From assembly GCA_963712995.1 (NCBI GenBank), contig CAVQKH010000012.1, forward strand, positions 258,213-322,212: DNA of 64,000 bases. Reading direction: 5' to 3'. The position numbers were made by a program, and so were the translations under genes. Below, one piece after another: positions 1 to 8,266 of the stretch. The notes below the pieces were generated by a model that had not been told where the DNA came from, searched no databases, and saw only the letters and a list, made by a program, of their open reading frames with translations. This stretch comes from GCA-003244245 sp963712995 (lineage in GTDB: Bacteria > Actinomycetota > Actinomycetes > Mycobacteriales > Pseudonocardiaceae). How positions within the stretch are numbered: position 1 is the stretch's first letter; each line of letters begins with the position of its first letter.

Positions 1-216
1 AGCCAGATCGAACTGGCCAACGAGGTGTTCAGCCCGCCGGAAGCCGAGGTCGACCGGGCCCACCGGATCATCGAGGCGCTCCGGGAAGCCGAGGCGCAGG
101 GTAAGGGCGCGGCGGCGGTGGATGGCAAGATGATCGACGCCGCCTCCGAGCGGATGGCGCAGACGGTGATCGCGATGGACGCGGCGATCAAGGCGGCCGC
201 GGCGAGCCGGGCCTGA
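1..216 (+). CDS. mcl: CoA-lyase C-terminus (malyl-CoA/citramalyl-CoA lyase, HpcH/HpaI-CitE superfamily), 5' truncated by window
   Basis: Only the last 71 residues are present, open from base 1. They carry the family C-terminal pattern: an Ile-Glu-Leu-Ala-Asn helix, FSPPEAEVDRA, then GKGAAAVDGKMIDA, where CitE/malyl-CoA lyases place the lid that closes on the CoA substrate. The next gene starts 11 bases after the stop and encodes malate-CoA ligase beta. This supports malyl-CoA lyase (L-malyl-CoA to acetyl-CoA plus glyoxylate) over citrate lyase. The catalytic Arg/Glu/Asp residues lie upstream and cannot be checked. Confidence 0.8.
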   Translation, partial: SQIELANEVFSPPEAEVDRAHRIIEALREAEAQGKGAAAVDGKMIDAASERMAQTVIAMDAAIKAAAASRA

Positions 217-227
217 AAGGGACGGGT

Positions 228-1637
228 GTGGACATTCACGAGTACCAGGCCAAGGAGATCCTGGCCCGCTTCGACGTACCGATCCCCCGCGGTGGTCTGG
301 CCTACAGCCCGGAGCAGGCGTCCTACCGGTGTACCGAGATCGGCGGATCGGCCTGGGTGGTGAAGGCCCAGATCCACGCCGGGGGTCGGGGTGAAGCCGG
401 CGGGGTGAAGATCTGTCACTCCGACCGCGAGGTGCAGGACGTCGCGAACAGCATGTTCGGCCGGCGGCTGGTCACCAAGCAGTCCGGGCCGCGGGGCAAG
501 CTGATCTACCGGGTGTATGTCGAAGAAGCCACCGAGATCGCCCGCGAGTTGTACTTCGGCATCGTGCTGGATCGCCGCATCGAGCGGGTAATGATCATAT
601 CCTCGGCTGAGGGCGGCGTGGAGATCGAGGATCTGGCCGCATCCAGACCCGAGGCGCTGATCCGGACGACGATCGAGCCCGCGGCAGGTTTCCTCGAGTT
701 CCAGGCCCGGGAGATCGCTTTCGCGCTGGGCTTACCAGCAGCGCTGATCGCCCAGGCCAGCCGGATCTTTCGGCGGGCCTACCGGGCCTTCCGGGATCTG
801 GACGCCACCATGCTGGAGATCAACCCGCTGGTCCTGACCGGCAAGGGCAGCCTCGTCGCGCTGGACGCCAAGATGTCCTTCGACGACAACGCACTGTTCC
901 GGCATCTGGAGATCTCCGAGCTGCGGGACCGCAGCCAGGAGGACGCCAGAGAGAGCCATGCCGCTGACCGGGGGCTGGCCTACGTCGGCTTGGACGGCAA
1001 CATCGGTTGCGTGATCAACGGCGCGGGGCTGGCGATGGCCACCATGGACATGATCAAATTTTCCGGTGGGGAGCCGGCGAACTTCCTCGACATCGGTGGC
1101 GGCGCCTCCCCCGAGCGGGTGCTCAAAGCGTGCCGAGCAGTGCTCCAGGACACCAAGGTCAAGACCCTGTTGATCAACATCTTCGCCGGCATCAACCGGT
1201 GCGACTGGGTCGCCGAGGGCATCGTAGCCGCATTCAAGGAGATCAATATCAAGGTCCCCGTGGTGGTGCGACTGGCCGGCACCCACGTCGAGCAAGGCCA
1301 GCAGATCCTGCGCGACTCCGGACTACCCATTATCACCGCCGAAACCCTGGCCGAGGCCGCGCAGAAGGCTGTCGACGTCGCAAAGGCTGTCGACGTGCGC
1401 AAGCACCGCCACTATCAGCGACTGACCGAATCACCGATCCTCGCCAAAATTATGCTTTGGGTGGCCCCGCGACCTCACTCGCGAAACCATTCATCTCGAC
1501 AAGCCGTCGCGAGGCACGCAGAAGGCAACTCCACGCACGACGCATTGCGGGGTGATGAGGATCGTAACACTCCCACGAGAGCTCCAACTGAATCGCTCGA
1601 CATCCCGCACACTGCAGCTGCCCGGTTACGGTTCTAG
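228..1637 (+). CDS. mtkA: Malate-CoA ligase (malate thiokinase) beta subunit with an aberrant C-terminal tail
   Basis: The ATP-grasp SucC/MtkA family fold runs from MDIHEYQAKEIL at the N-terminus through the KAQIHAGGRGEAGG nucleotide loop, MLEINPLV, FLDIGGGAS and INIFAGI. With the alpha subunit it activates malate with CoA and ATP. The GTG start lies 11 bases after the upstream stop. Family members are about 390 residues and end soon after the motif near residue 390. Here the frame runs 75 residues further into Arg/His-rich sequence lying in the 3-kb insertion, overlapping a convergent gene. A 14-base direct repeat (1365-1378 and 1383-1396) sits at the natural end. The core looks intact. Whether the tail harms function is unknown. 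Confidence 0.85.
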   Translation: MDIHEYQAKEILARFDVPIPRGGLAYSPEQASYRCTEIGGSAWVVKAQIHAGGRGEAGGVKICHSDREVQDVANSMFGRRLVTKQSGPRGKLIYRVYVEEATEIARELYFGIVLDRRIERVMIISSAEGGVEIEDLAASRPEALIRTTIEPAAGFLEFQAREIAFALGLPAALIAQASRIFRRAYRAFRDLDATMLEINPLVLTGKGSLVALDAKMSFDDNALFRHLEISELRDRSQEDARESHAADRGLAYVGLDGNIGCVINGAGLAMATMDMIKFSGGEPANFLDIGGGASPERVLKACRAVLQDTKVKTLLINIFAGINRCDWVAEGIVAAFKEINIKVPVVVRLAGTHVEQGQQILRDSGLPIITAETLAEAAQKAVDVAKAVDVRKHRHYQRLTESPILAKIMLWVAPRPHSRNHSSRQAVARHAEGNSTHDALRGDEDRNTPTRAPTESLDIPHTAAARLRF

Positions 1638-2130
1638 GATTAGCCCCGAAGGGCCAGTTGACCGATGCTCTCAGACCGCTCACGACCGCTTCCTCCATGA
1701 ATGGTCTCCAGAGGTCTTTGCTCATGTTCGGGTCCGGACCGAGACCGATGCATATTTCCAACCCTCTCGGACGCATCATATGTAGATCAATAATCGGCTA
1801 CCCTCCAGCCAGTGTTCTGGCCCGCTTCACGTATGGATGGCCAACATCCCAATTCGGGTCTCCCAATTGATGCCCAGCGGTCCCTAATGCCGACCCACCA
1901 GTCGCACGTGCCAAGGCAAACGCTAGATCAGCGGTACCCTGTTCAGCAATCTTCGCGACCCCATCGCGCACCTGTGCCGCCTCGTGCGGCGCGGAAAAAA
2001 GTAACCCGCTTCCCCGAATCAACTCCCATGACCCCATCGAATCCAACTCATATTCCCGCGGGCCAACTGCACGCAACTTCTCCTCCGGAACCAGCGGAAC
2101 AATATCATCAAAAGCAGTCTCCAAGGCCAC
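1450..2130 (-). pseudogene. N-formylglutamate amidohydrolase-like gene interrupted by an in-frame TAG
   Basis: Two open segments in the same frame are separated only by a TAG at 1798-1800. Joined, they read like one hydrolase of about 225 residues: SAPHEAAQVRDG, then GTADLAFALARATG, GDPNWDVGHPYV, the stop, IIDLHMMRPRG, CIGLGPDPN, RTVTGQLQ and QLELSWECYDP. This matches the Zn-dependent N-formylglutamate amidohydrolase (HutG-like) pattern with its DLH and Glu-rich strands. A GTG at 2130 is the first sensible start. The 5' end faces the ATP-grasp pair across a short divergent promoter region, which suggests a shared pathway. Exact substrate unknown. The stop could be real decay or a base-call error. 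Confidence 0.65.
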
Positions 2131-2175
2131 GGGAACTGATTGTACCCCAATACGGGAACCTGTACAATTGGAACA

Positions 2176-3087
2176 ATGAAGGAGATTGCGGTTCTGCACT
2201 ATCCTACCGTGCGAAGTGCCAACTGGAAATTGTTATGCCAGGCTGCGCGGAGTCGTGGCATCCGGCTCACAACCTGGGAGCCCCACCGACTTCAGATTCA
2301 CTGTACGGACAGGGAGATATCGGTGTGTTACGACGGCAAACCGGCACGGCCAGAAATCGTTATGCACCGCACAGTGGCAGCATTTCAAGGAATCGTGATT
2401 CCTGCGTTAAAAATATGGGCATCCAGAGAAACCGTGGTCTTGAACGAACCAGAGGCCGCATACCGTTCGAGAGACAAGTTGTTGACCTACCTTACGTTAC
2501 ACCGCGCTCAGGTACCAATCGTCCACACGATCGCTTTCATCGAACCGAGCGAAAGAGCGATAAAACCCCTCGAAGGATATCATGGAGTAATCCTGAAACC
2601 GGCCCATGGGACCCGAGGGGAAGGAATACAAGCTTTTGAATCGGCTGGCGAATTTCTGGCAACGTGGGAAAAAAGATTTCAACAACAGTCATTTTCGTCG
2701 TTTGCGCGGGAGCATTACGTTGTCCAACCTTTGATTAACGGAGGTGGTCGTGACTTGCGCGCGTTCGTAGTGAACGGTGTTTGTGTCGCATTGATACAGC
2801 GACAAGCGGCTCCCGGAGAGGTCAGGGCCAATCTCACGCTCGGTGCCACCTCCACCCATCTTTCCCTTAACCATCCAGCCGCGGTCGTTGCGGTAAAGGC
2901 GTTGGAAGCATGCCGACTCGACTATGGAGGCGTCGACCTGATCGAGGACGACGAAGGGACTATCCTGGTCTTGGAAGTCGATGCGTGGGCTGGCTTTTCA
3001 GGTATTTCCGCCGCAACCGGCGAAGACGTCGCCGATGCTATCCTCCACCTCGCCATCACACGCTGTCCGGGAGGCACTACCACATGA
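2176..3087 (+). CDS. RimK-type ATP-grasp ligase (first of a pair)
   Basis: 303 residues from ATG 2176; a TTG at 2140 is an alternative. Visible ATP-grasp elements are VILKPAHGTRGEGI (nucleotide-binding loop), the strand YVVQPLINGGGRDLRAFVV, and the metal-binding end GGVDLIEDDEGTILVLEVDAWAGFSGI followed by an ATG-VADAI helix. That ending resembles RimK/MptN-type amino-acid ligases, which form an amide through an acyl-phosphate. In the usual Asn position after LEV there is Asp (EVDAWAGF, where RimK members have EVNS). The stop overlaps the next start by four bases, so the pair is translationally coupled. GC content is visibly lower than in the flanking ligase genes. Substrate unknown. Confidence 0.75.
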   Translation: MKEIAVLHYPTVRSANWKLLCQAARSRGIRLTTWEPHRLQIHCTDREISVCYDGKPARPEIVMHRTVAAFQGIVIPALKIWASRETVVLNEPEAAYRSRDKLLTYLTLHRAQVPIVHTIAFIEPSERAIKPLEGYHGVILKPAHGTRGEGIQAFESAGEFLATWEKRFQQQSFSSFAREHYVVQPLINGGGRDLRAFVVNGVCVALIQRQAAPGEVRANLTLGATSTHLSLNHPAAVVAVKALEACRLDYGGVDLIEDDEGTILVLEVDAWAGFSGISAATGEDVADAILHLAITRCPGGTTT

Positions 3088-3953
3088 CGCTGGGGATCCC
3101 TCGCAATCCGTATGCGCTGAACGTGTCTAGCCGGCTTGTCGAAGCGGCCGCTGAGCTTAATTTACCTGTACGCATCATCGACCTTCCGACGCTCACTGTC
3201 CACGTCGGCTTGAACGGAGACGCGACTGTCCGTGATATCACCGGCGCCATCGATATCACCAGCCTTGCGCCATACATTCTTTTCGGGTACCCGACGACGG
3301 TGCATGCCCTCCGTATACTTTCTCGCCAAGCGTACACACAGAACCCGATAGATAGCGTATTGACGGCGGACGATAAGGCGGCGACAGCGGTCAAGCTGTC
3401 GCTCGCCGCACTCCCCCAGGTGCCAAGCACTATCTGCTCACTTGACTTGGAGCGTGCGCTGTCAGTGGCCGAAGAAACCCGGTATCCGGTAGTCATCAAG
3501 CGCACGCACGGCGCACAGGGCCGATGGGTTCGTCGCGCTGAAAATGCCGCCTTTCTGATACAGGCTTTCCACGAACTAGAGTCCGAGGGCCCTGGAGCGC
3601 TGATCATACAACCGGAAGTTGCCGAGTTCAACGGACGCAGCATCAGAGCCGTGATAACGGATGGTAATTTACTAGCCGCGACCCTGCGGACAGCCGCCGG
3701 CAACGAATGGCGAAGCAACATTGCAAGCGGAGCAACGCAGCATCGTGTTGACCTGCCACTCCACGAATGCAAGTTGGCAGAGAATGCGGCACGCACCCTC
3801 GGGCTTGGTCATGCCGGAATCGATATTTTGCGAACGACACATGGCTCGCGCATTCTGGAGGTGAACTCCTGCCCCGATTTTACCAGCATGCTTCCCTACT
3901 TCGACGAAGATCTTACACGGGCAGTCCTACTGTCATGCTCACTATCTTCGTAA
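3084..3953 (+). CDS. RimK-type ATP-grasp ligase (second of a pair)
   Basis: 289 residues from ATG 3084, whose ATG overlaps the TGA of the previous gene. Features: YPVVIKRTHGAQGRWV (ATP loop), LIIQPEVAEFNGRSIRAVITDG, RTAAGNEWRSNIASGA, AGIDILRTTHGSRILEVNSCPDF. The NEWRSN...G and EVNS motifs are the RimK/LysX signature, so this copy keeps the Asn metal ligand that its neighbour has changed. The family ligates amino acids such as glutamate to a carboxylate. Two adjacent ATP-grasp enzymes also occur in graspetide clusters, but no precursor peptide was found. GC is lower than in the operon on either side. Confidence 0.78.
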   Translation: MTLGIPRNPYALNVSSRLVEAAAELNLPVRIIDLPTLTVHVGLNGDATVRDITGAIDITSLAPYILFGYPTTVHALRILSRQAYTQNPIDSVLTADDKAATAVKLSLAALPQVPSTICSLDLERALSVAEETRYPVVIKRTHGAQGRWVRRAENAAFLIQAFHELESEGPGALIIQPEVAEFNGRSIRAVITDGNLLAATLRTAAGNEWRSNIASGATQHRVDLPLHECKLAENAARTLGLGHAGIDILRTTHGSRILEVNSCPDFTSMLPYFDEDLTRAVLLSCSLSS

Positions 3954-3956
3954 ATT

Positions 3957-4702
3957 AAGTCGGACCTCACGGCCATGACCCTCGGGGCGGACGGGGCATA
4001 CGCAACGGCGCTAAGCTGAGAAAAATAGCGAAGATCCCCCTAGCAGCAGTGGCCATCCACGTGCTTCCGGGAGTGCTGCGGCTGTTATCACGAGACCCAC
4101 AACCGGAAGGGCAACCTGGTTAAGCTGGCCAATCAAGGCTGGTCGAAGTTTCCGACGCATCTCCATAACGGTGTTGGGAGGTATGTTGAGGGTACGCCGA
4201 ATCGGAGCGGGCACCCTAGCTATCAAATGGGCGGGAAAATCCTCCGGAAGAGGTGCCGCATCAAGGCGTAAACCCGCCGAAGGCGCTTGGATGAAGACGA
4301 GCTGTGTCCTTGAGATCATCGTCTCCGGGATGCGCCTGTACGACTCGAAAGACAACGGTCTGACTACGAAAAGCTGCACGCAGAAGCAATTCGACACACA
4401 CGTCAAGCCACCGGAAAATCATGAACAAGCAACCTAAGGGTTGCCGCCAACGACCTCACTAACCGATTACGCGGCAAACGAGCGGTGATCCTTCTGGATG
4501 CCGCGTTCAACCGTTCCTGAAAGAAAATCTTGGGGATCGCTGACAGAGTACCATGTGGACACGTACAGTGGCCGCGCGGTAGGCATACGGCCGCGCGGCC
4601 ACGCACCGCTCTACCAGCTTGCCGTGGCGTGCTTGCTCACTGAGCCGGTTACACTGAACCGGTTACAACACCTGAACTCGTGGGAAGGTCTCGAATAGAT
4701 CC
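3957..4702 (+). other. Stretch without a recognisable gene between the ATP-grasp pair and mtkB
   Basis: Short frames exist on both strands (a 131-codon minus frame at 4011-4406, an 88-codon plus frame at 4171-4437) but neither shows a family motif or convincing ribosome site. The stretch holds the hairpin at 4568-4602 and ends with a repeated ccggttac motif near 4650-4668 just before mtkB. It is probably the right flank of the insertion that separates the two ligase subunits. Confidence 0.5.
4568..4602 (+). terminator. 12-bp GC-rich hairpin upstream of mtkB
   Basis: The arms gtggccgcgcgg (4568-4579) and ccgcgcggccac (4591-4602) are perfectly complementary around an 11-base loop. There is no T-run, as is usual in high-GC actinobacteria. 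It lies 100 bases before mtkB, so if active it would insulate mtkB from transcription entering from the inserted genes. Confidence 0.45.
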
Positions 4703-5665
4703 ATGGCCATTCTGATCGACGAGACCACCCGCGTGGTGGTGCAGGGCATCACCGGGCGTATCGGCCGTTTCCACACCGAAGAGATGATCGACTACGGCAC
4801 CAACGTGGTCGCCGGCGTCACCCCGGGCAAGGGCGGCGAGGCCGTGCTGGACCGGCCGGTGTTCAACACCATGAAAGATGCCGTGGTAGAGACGGGAGCG
4901 AGCGCCTCGATCGTGTTCGTGCCGCCGCCGTTCGCCGCCGACTCCCTCATGGAGGCCGCCGACGCGGGGATCCGGTTCTGCGTCTGCATCACCGACGGCA
5001 TCCCGATGCAGGACATGATGAAGGTCAAGCGCTACATGCGCCGCTACCGCGCGCAGCAGAAGATGACCCTGACCGGGCCGAACTGCGCAGGCACCATCTC
5101 ACCTGGACGCTCATTGCTGGGCATCATGCCCGGCCACATCTACCTGCCAGGACGAGTCGGGGTGATCGGACGCTCGGGCACCCTGGGCTACGAGGCCGCG
5201 ACCCAGATGAAGGACCTCGGCATCGGGGTATCCACCTCGGTCGGCATCGGCGGCGACCCGGTCAACGGGTCCTCCTTCCGGGATCATCTGGCCCTGTTCG
5301 AAGCCGACCCGGACACCGACGCGGTGGTCATGGTTGGGGAGATCGGCGGTCCGCAGGAAGTCGAGGGCGCCGACTACGTGCGCAACCACATGACCAAACC
5401 GGTGATCGCCTACATCGCCGGGCTCTCCGCCCCCAAGGGCCGCAAGATGGGCCACGCCGGCGCGATCGTGTCCGCAGTGGGGGAATCCGCTCAGGAGAAG
5501 ATCGAGATCCTCATCTCCGCCGGCATCACCGTGGCCCCCAACCCGTCGTGCATCGGCGAGACCGTGGCTCGGGTCCTCTCCGAGCACGGTCTGCTCGGTG
5601 GCTCTTCACGAGCAGCTAACCTCCTTGTTGATCACCTTGAAGGACAGCCAACGCCGGGAATCTGA
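4703..5665 (+). CDS. mtkB: Malate-CoA ligase (malate thiokinase) alpha subunit
   Basis: 320 residues, the normal length of the SucD/MtkB family. An N-terminal CoA-binding Rossmann fold is shown by VQGITGRIGRFHTEEM, followed by GPNCAGTISPG, GVIGRSGTLGYEAA, SVGIGGDPVNGSSF and the phosphohistidine loop KGRKMGHAGAI with the active-site His near residue 251. It pairs with the beta subunit to make malyl-CoA. In known serine-cycle operons the two genes are adjacent; here they are 3.1 kb apart. A purine-rich site about 15 bases before the ATG is the only ribosome-site candidate. The reductase gene follows after 18 bases. Confidence 0.88.
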   Translation: MAILIDETTRVVVQGITGRIGRFHTEEMIDYGTNVVAGVTPGKGGEAVLDRPVFNTMKDAVVETGASASIVFVPPPFAADSLMEAADAGIRFCVCITDGIPMQDMMKVKRYMRRYRAQQKMTLTGPNCAGTISPGRSLLGIMPGHIYLPGRVGVIGRSGTLGYEAATQMKDLGIGVSTSVGIGGDPVNGSSFRDHLALFEADPDTDAVVMVGEIGGPQEVEGADYVRNHMTKPVIAYIAGLSAPKGRKMGHAGAIVSAVGESAQEKIEILISAGITVAPNPSCIGETVARVLSEHGLLGGSSRAANLLVDHLEGQPTPGI

Positions 5666-5683
5666 GCTGGGAGGAGGATCGCC

Positions 5684-6653
5684 GTGGAGCAACCCGTCAT
5701 CGTCGTCACCCGGCGCTGGCCGGCCTCGGTCGAGCAGGAACTGACGCGGCGCTTTCCGGATGTCCGGCTCAACGCCGACGACGTCCCGCTGGGCCGCGAC
5801 GGGCTGCGCGCCGCGTTGGAGCAGGCCGACGTCGTGCTGCCCACTGTCTCCGACCGGCTGCCGGCCGAGTTGTTCGAGGGCGAGCTGCGGACCAGGTTCC
5901 TGGGCAACTTCGGCGTCGGCTACAACCACATCGACACCGAGGCCGCGGCCAAGGCCGGAATCGTCGTGACGAACACCCCGCGGGTGCTCACCGACACCAC
6001 CGCCGATACCGCGATGACCTTGCTGCTGATGGTCGCCCGCCGGGCCGGCGAGGGGGAACGCGAGGTCCGCGCCGGGCGCTGGACCGGATGGCGCCCCACC
6101 CACATGATGGGCGCCGACGTCACCGGCAAGACGCTGGGCATCCTGGGCATGGGCCGGATCGGGGTGGCGGTGGCCCGCCGCGGGCACTTCGGCTTCGGCA
6201 TGCCGGTGGTCTTCTACGACCCGGTCGATTTCGAGCCCGACCACGGGATCCCCGGCGCCCGCCGGGTCGGCACCGTCGAGGAGGTGCTGGACGCTCGCCG
6301 ACTTCGTGTCCCTGCACATGCCCGGCGGTACTCAGAACACCCACCTCATCGACGCCGCAGCACTGGCCCGGATGAAGCCCACCGCGTTCCTGGTCAACAG
6401 CGCCCGCGGCGACATCGTCGACCAGCAGGCGCTGATCGAAGCTTTACGCGCCGGCACGATCGCCGGCGCCGGGCTCGACGTCTACGAGGGTGAACCCGAG
6501 ATCCCGGCCGAGCTGATCGAACTGAACAACGCCGTACTGCTCCCCCACCTGGGCAGCGCAACGTTGGAGACCCGCACCGCCATGGGCATGCTCGTCCTCG
6601 CCAACCTGCAGGACTTCCTGGAAGGCCGCGAACCCTCCTGCCGCGTCGCCTGA
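5684..6653 (+). pseudogene. hprA: Hydroxypyruvate reductase / glycerate dehydrogenase with a one-base frameshift
   Basis: GTG start behind a strong ggaggagg site. The D-2-hydroxyacid dehydrogenase family is clear: GNFGVGYNHID, NTPRVLTDTTADTA, the NAD fold GKTLGILGMGRIGVAVA, then in the next frame VSLHMPGGTQNTHLI, FLVNSARGDIVDQ (catalytic Arg), AGAGLDVYEGEP (Glu) and LLPHLGSAT (His). The frame breaks at about 6296, where one extra C follows gacgct. Removing it restores a protein of about 322 residues. In the serine cycle it reduces hydroxypyruvate to D-glycerate, matching the malyl-CoA genes upstream. A sequencing error is possible, but frameshifts are common in this half of the window. Confidence 0.82.
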
Positions 6654-7091
6654 AACCGCACCCGCTGAGCTGGAGCCCGCCGCTGTGGTTGCATGACGTC
6701 GCTGTGCTATTGAGTCCCGGACACGGCTTCGACGAACTGTCCGAGCTCGCGGCGTTCCTGCACGCGGCGCGCTGGGGCGACGGATGTTCTCCTCCCCCAA
6801 GGCATTCGCCCAGACACTCGACGTGCACCTCACCCGATCGTCCCGCCGGCTCGACAATTATCGTGACCCACCCCTAACGGGCCACCGGACGCGCTCACCC
6901 TGGTGTCGCCGAGTTTGACACCAGGCGGCGCTCTGGGCAGCGACAGGCCTTCGAGGGATGCCGGTCTCCTCGGTGGTTCTTTGCTCCTGAGTAGCGGGGC
7001 CTCAGTGTTTTCGCTGGGGGCGTAATACTCGTGTCCGGGCTGCCGGGTTGGGTGGCCGAAACTGTCAGACCTGGTTTGTAACGTTCGGGTT
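6654..7091 (+). other. Intergenic stretch, no supported gene
   Basis: About 440 bases between the reductase and the 13E12 gene. A 62-codon frame at 6689-6877 has no family resemblance and no clear ribosome site. Nothing else is supported. Confidence 0.5.
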
Positions 7092-8254
7092 GTGATGGTG
7101 CGGCAGCTGATTCCCCCGGGCCTGGCCGAGATTGCGCCGGGTCCGGAGTTGAGTGCGCTGCTGGCCGGGATCGACATTTCCGCACTCACCGGTTCTGACG
7201 CCGTCGAGGTATTGCGGGCCCGCGCGCGACAGTTGTCCCACGAGCAGGCCCGATTGCTGGCCACCATGGTGGAGGTCGGGTTGTGCGACCCCGGCGCCCA
7301 CGGCGATGAGGTAGCCCGGCTCGCCGAGCCTCCGGTGTACGCCGCGGATGAGATCCGCGCCGCGTTGGCCTGGACCCGCCGCGCCGCCGACCGGGAACTC
7401 GGCTTCGCCGAGGCCGTGGTGCTGCGGATGCCGACAGTGTTCACGGCACTGGAGACCGGCCGGATCGACCGGAACAAGGCCTGGGTCTTCGCCGATCTGT
7501 GCACTGATCTGACACCCGAGCAGGCCGAGGTGGTCTGCACCCGGCTGCTGCCCCATGCCCAGCGGCTGACCACCGGGGAACTCGCGGCGCGGATCAAGAA
7601 GCTGGCGATTGCGCTGGATCCGGAGTGGGCTGCCCGCCGGTACGCGAGTGCGGTGCGGGACCGGGCTGGGGCATTATCCCTGCCGAGATCGCTCGCACCA
7701 TGGTGACTGCGCAACGTGCCGCCCCGTGGCGTTTTGCGATCACCGACGCCACCGGACAGCTGCTGCTCGCGGGGATCACCCGTCGGCGGTCCCACCACCC
7801 AGCTCCCGAGCACACCCCCAGCCAGCTTCCACCGTGCCGGGGCGGGATCGTAGAACTCCAGCTCCCTGCCACCCTGCTCATCGAGCTCGCCACCGACCCC
7901 GACGCCTGCGGGCCGTGGACCGGTGTAGTAGCCGACATCGCGGCCCAGTACACCCGCTACGCCCAGGACGGCTGGCGCGGCCTCGACGCCCAGGACCCCA
8001 CCGCCCGCTTCGCCGGAGCAGCGCTACGCCGCCATGTCCAAATCCGCGACCGATCCTGCGTGCACCCCGGGTGCCGGACCAGCGCCCACAGCGCCGACCT
8101 CGACCACACCCGCGATCACACCCTCGGCGGAACCACCACGGAAGCCAATTCCGGACCACTTTGCCGGCATGATCACCAGTTGAAGACCGTCGGCCGGTGG
8201 CGGCTCCACCAGCCCCTGCCAGGGAATTTCACTTGGATGAGAGTAAGTGTGTGA
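7092..8254 (+). pseudogene. 13E12-family (DUF222 + HNH) gene, 5' part, frameshifted and cut at its 3' end by the integrated element
   Basis: The N-terminal DUF222 part (7092 to about 7650) includes LSALLAGIDISALTG, LRARARQLSHEQARLLATMVEVG and VVLRMPTVFTALETGRID. Past a frameshift near 7650 the second frame holds GGIVELQLPATLLIELA and the HNH domain CVHPGCRTSAHSADLDHT...CRHDHQLKT...GNFTW. The usual middle of DUF222 proteins is missing, so there is an internal deletion as well. At the Trp codon (8234-8236) the family ending is replaced by MRVSV-stop. The expected ending is found 18.7 kb away at 26937-27139. These are REP13E12-like repeated genes. Confidence 0.8.
8234..8237 (+). other. attL: left junction of the integrated element in the 13E12 gene
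   Basis: The host reading frame ...PGNFTW stops matching the 13E12 family exactly after tgg. The same four bases tgga recur at 26937-26940, where the missing family C-terminus begins. Joining the two restores an uninterrupted PGNFTWTSPLG ending. A short shared core is typical of large serine integrases. The perfect palindrome agtgtgtg-a-cacacact (8246-8262) lies just inside. Its 12-base left part agtgtgtgacac is repeated at 26910-26921 near the right end. Confidence 0.78.
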
Positions 8255-8266
8255 CACACACTGTTC

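Noticed and set aside
2100..2180. Graspetide precursor peptide next to the ATP-grasp pair
   Set aside because: No short frame with a repeated Thr/Ser plus Glu/Asp core was found upstream, and the ligases look more like RimK/MptN.
4011..4406. 131-codon minus-strand frame with a hydrophobic end
   Set aside because: Could be a small membrane protein, but no ribosome site or family match; left as a gene-free stretch.
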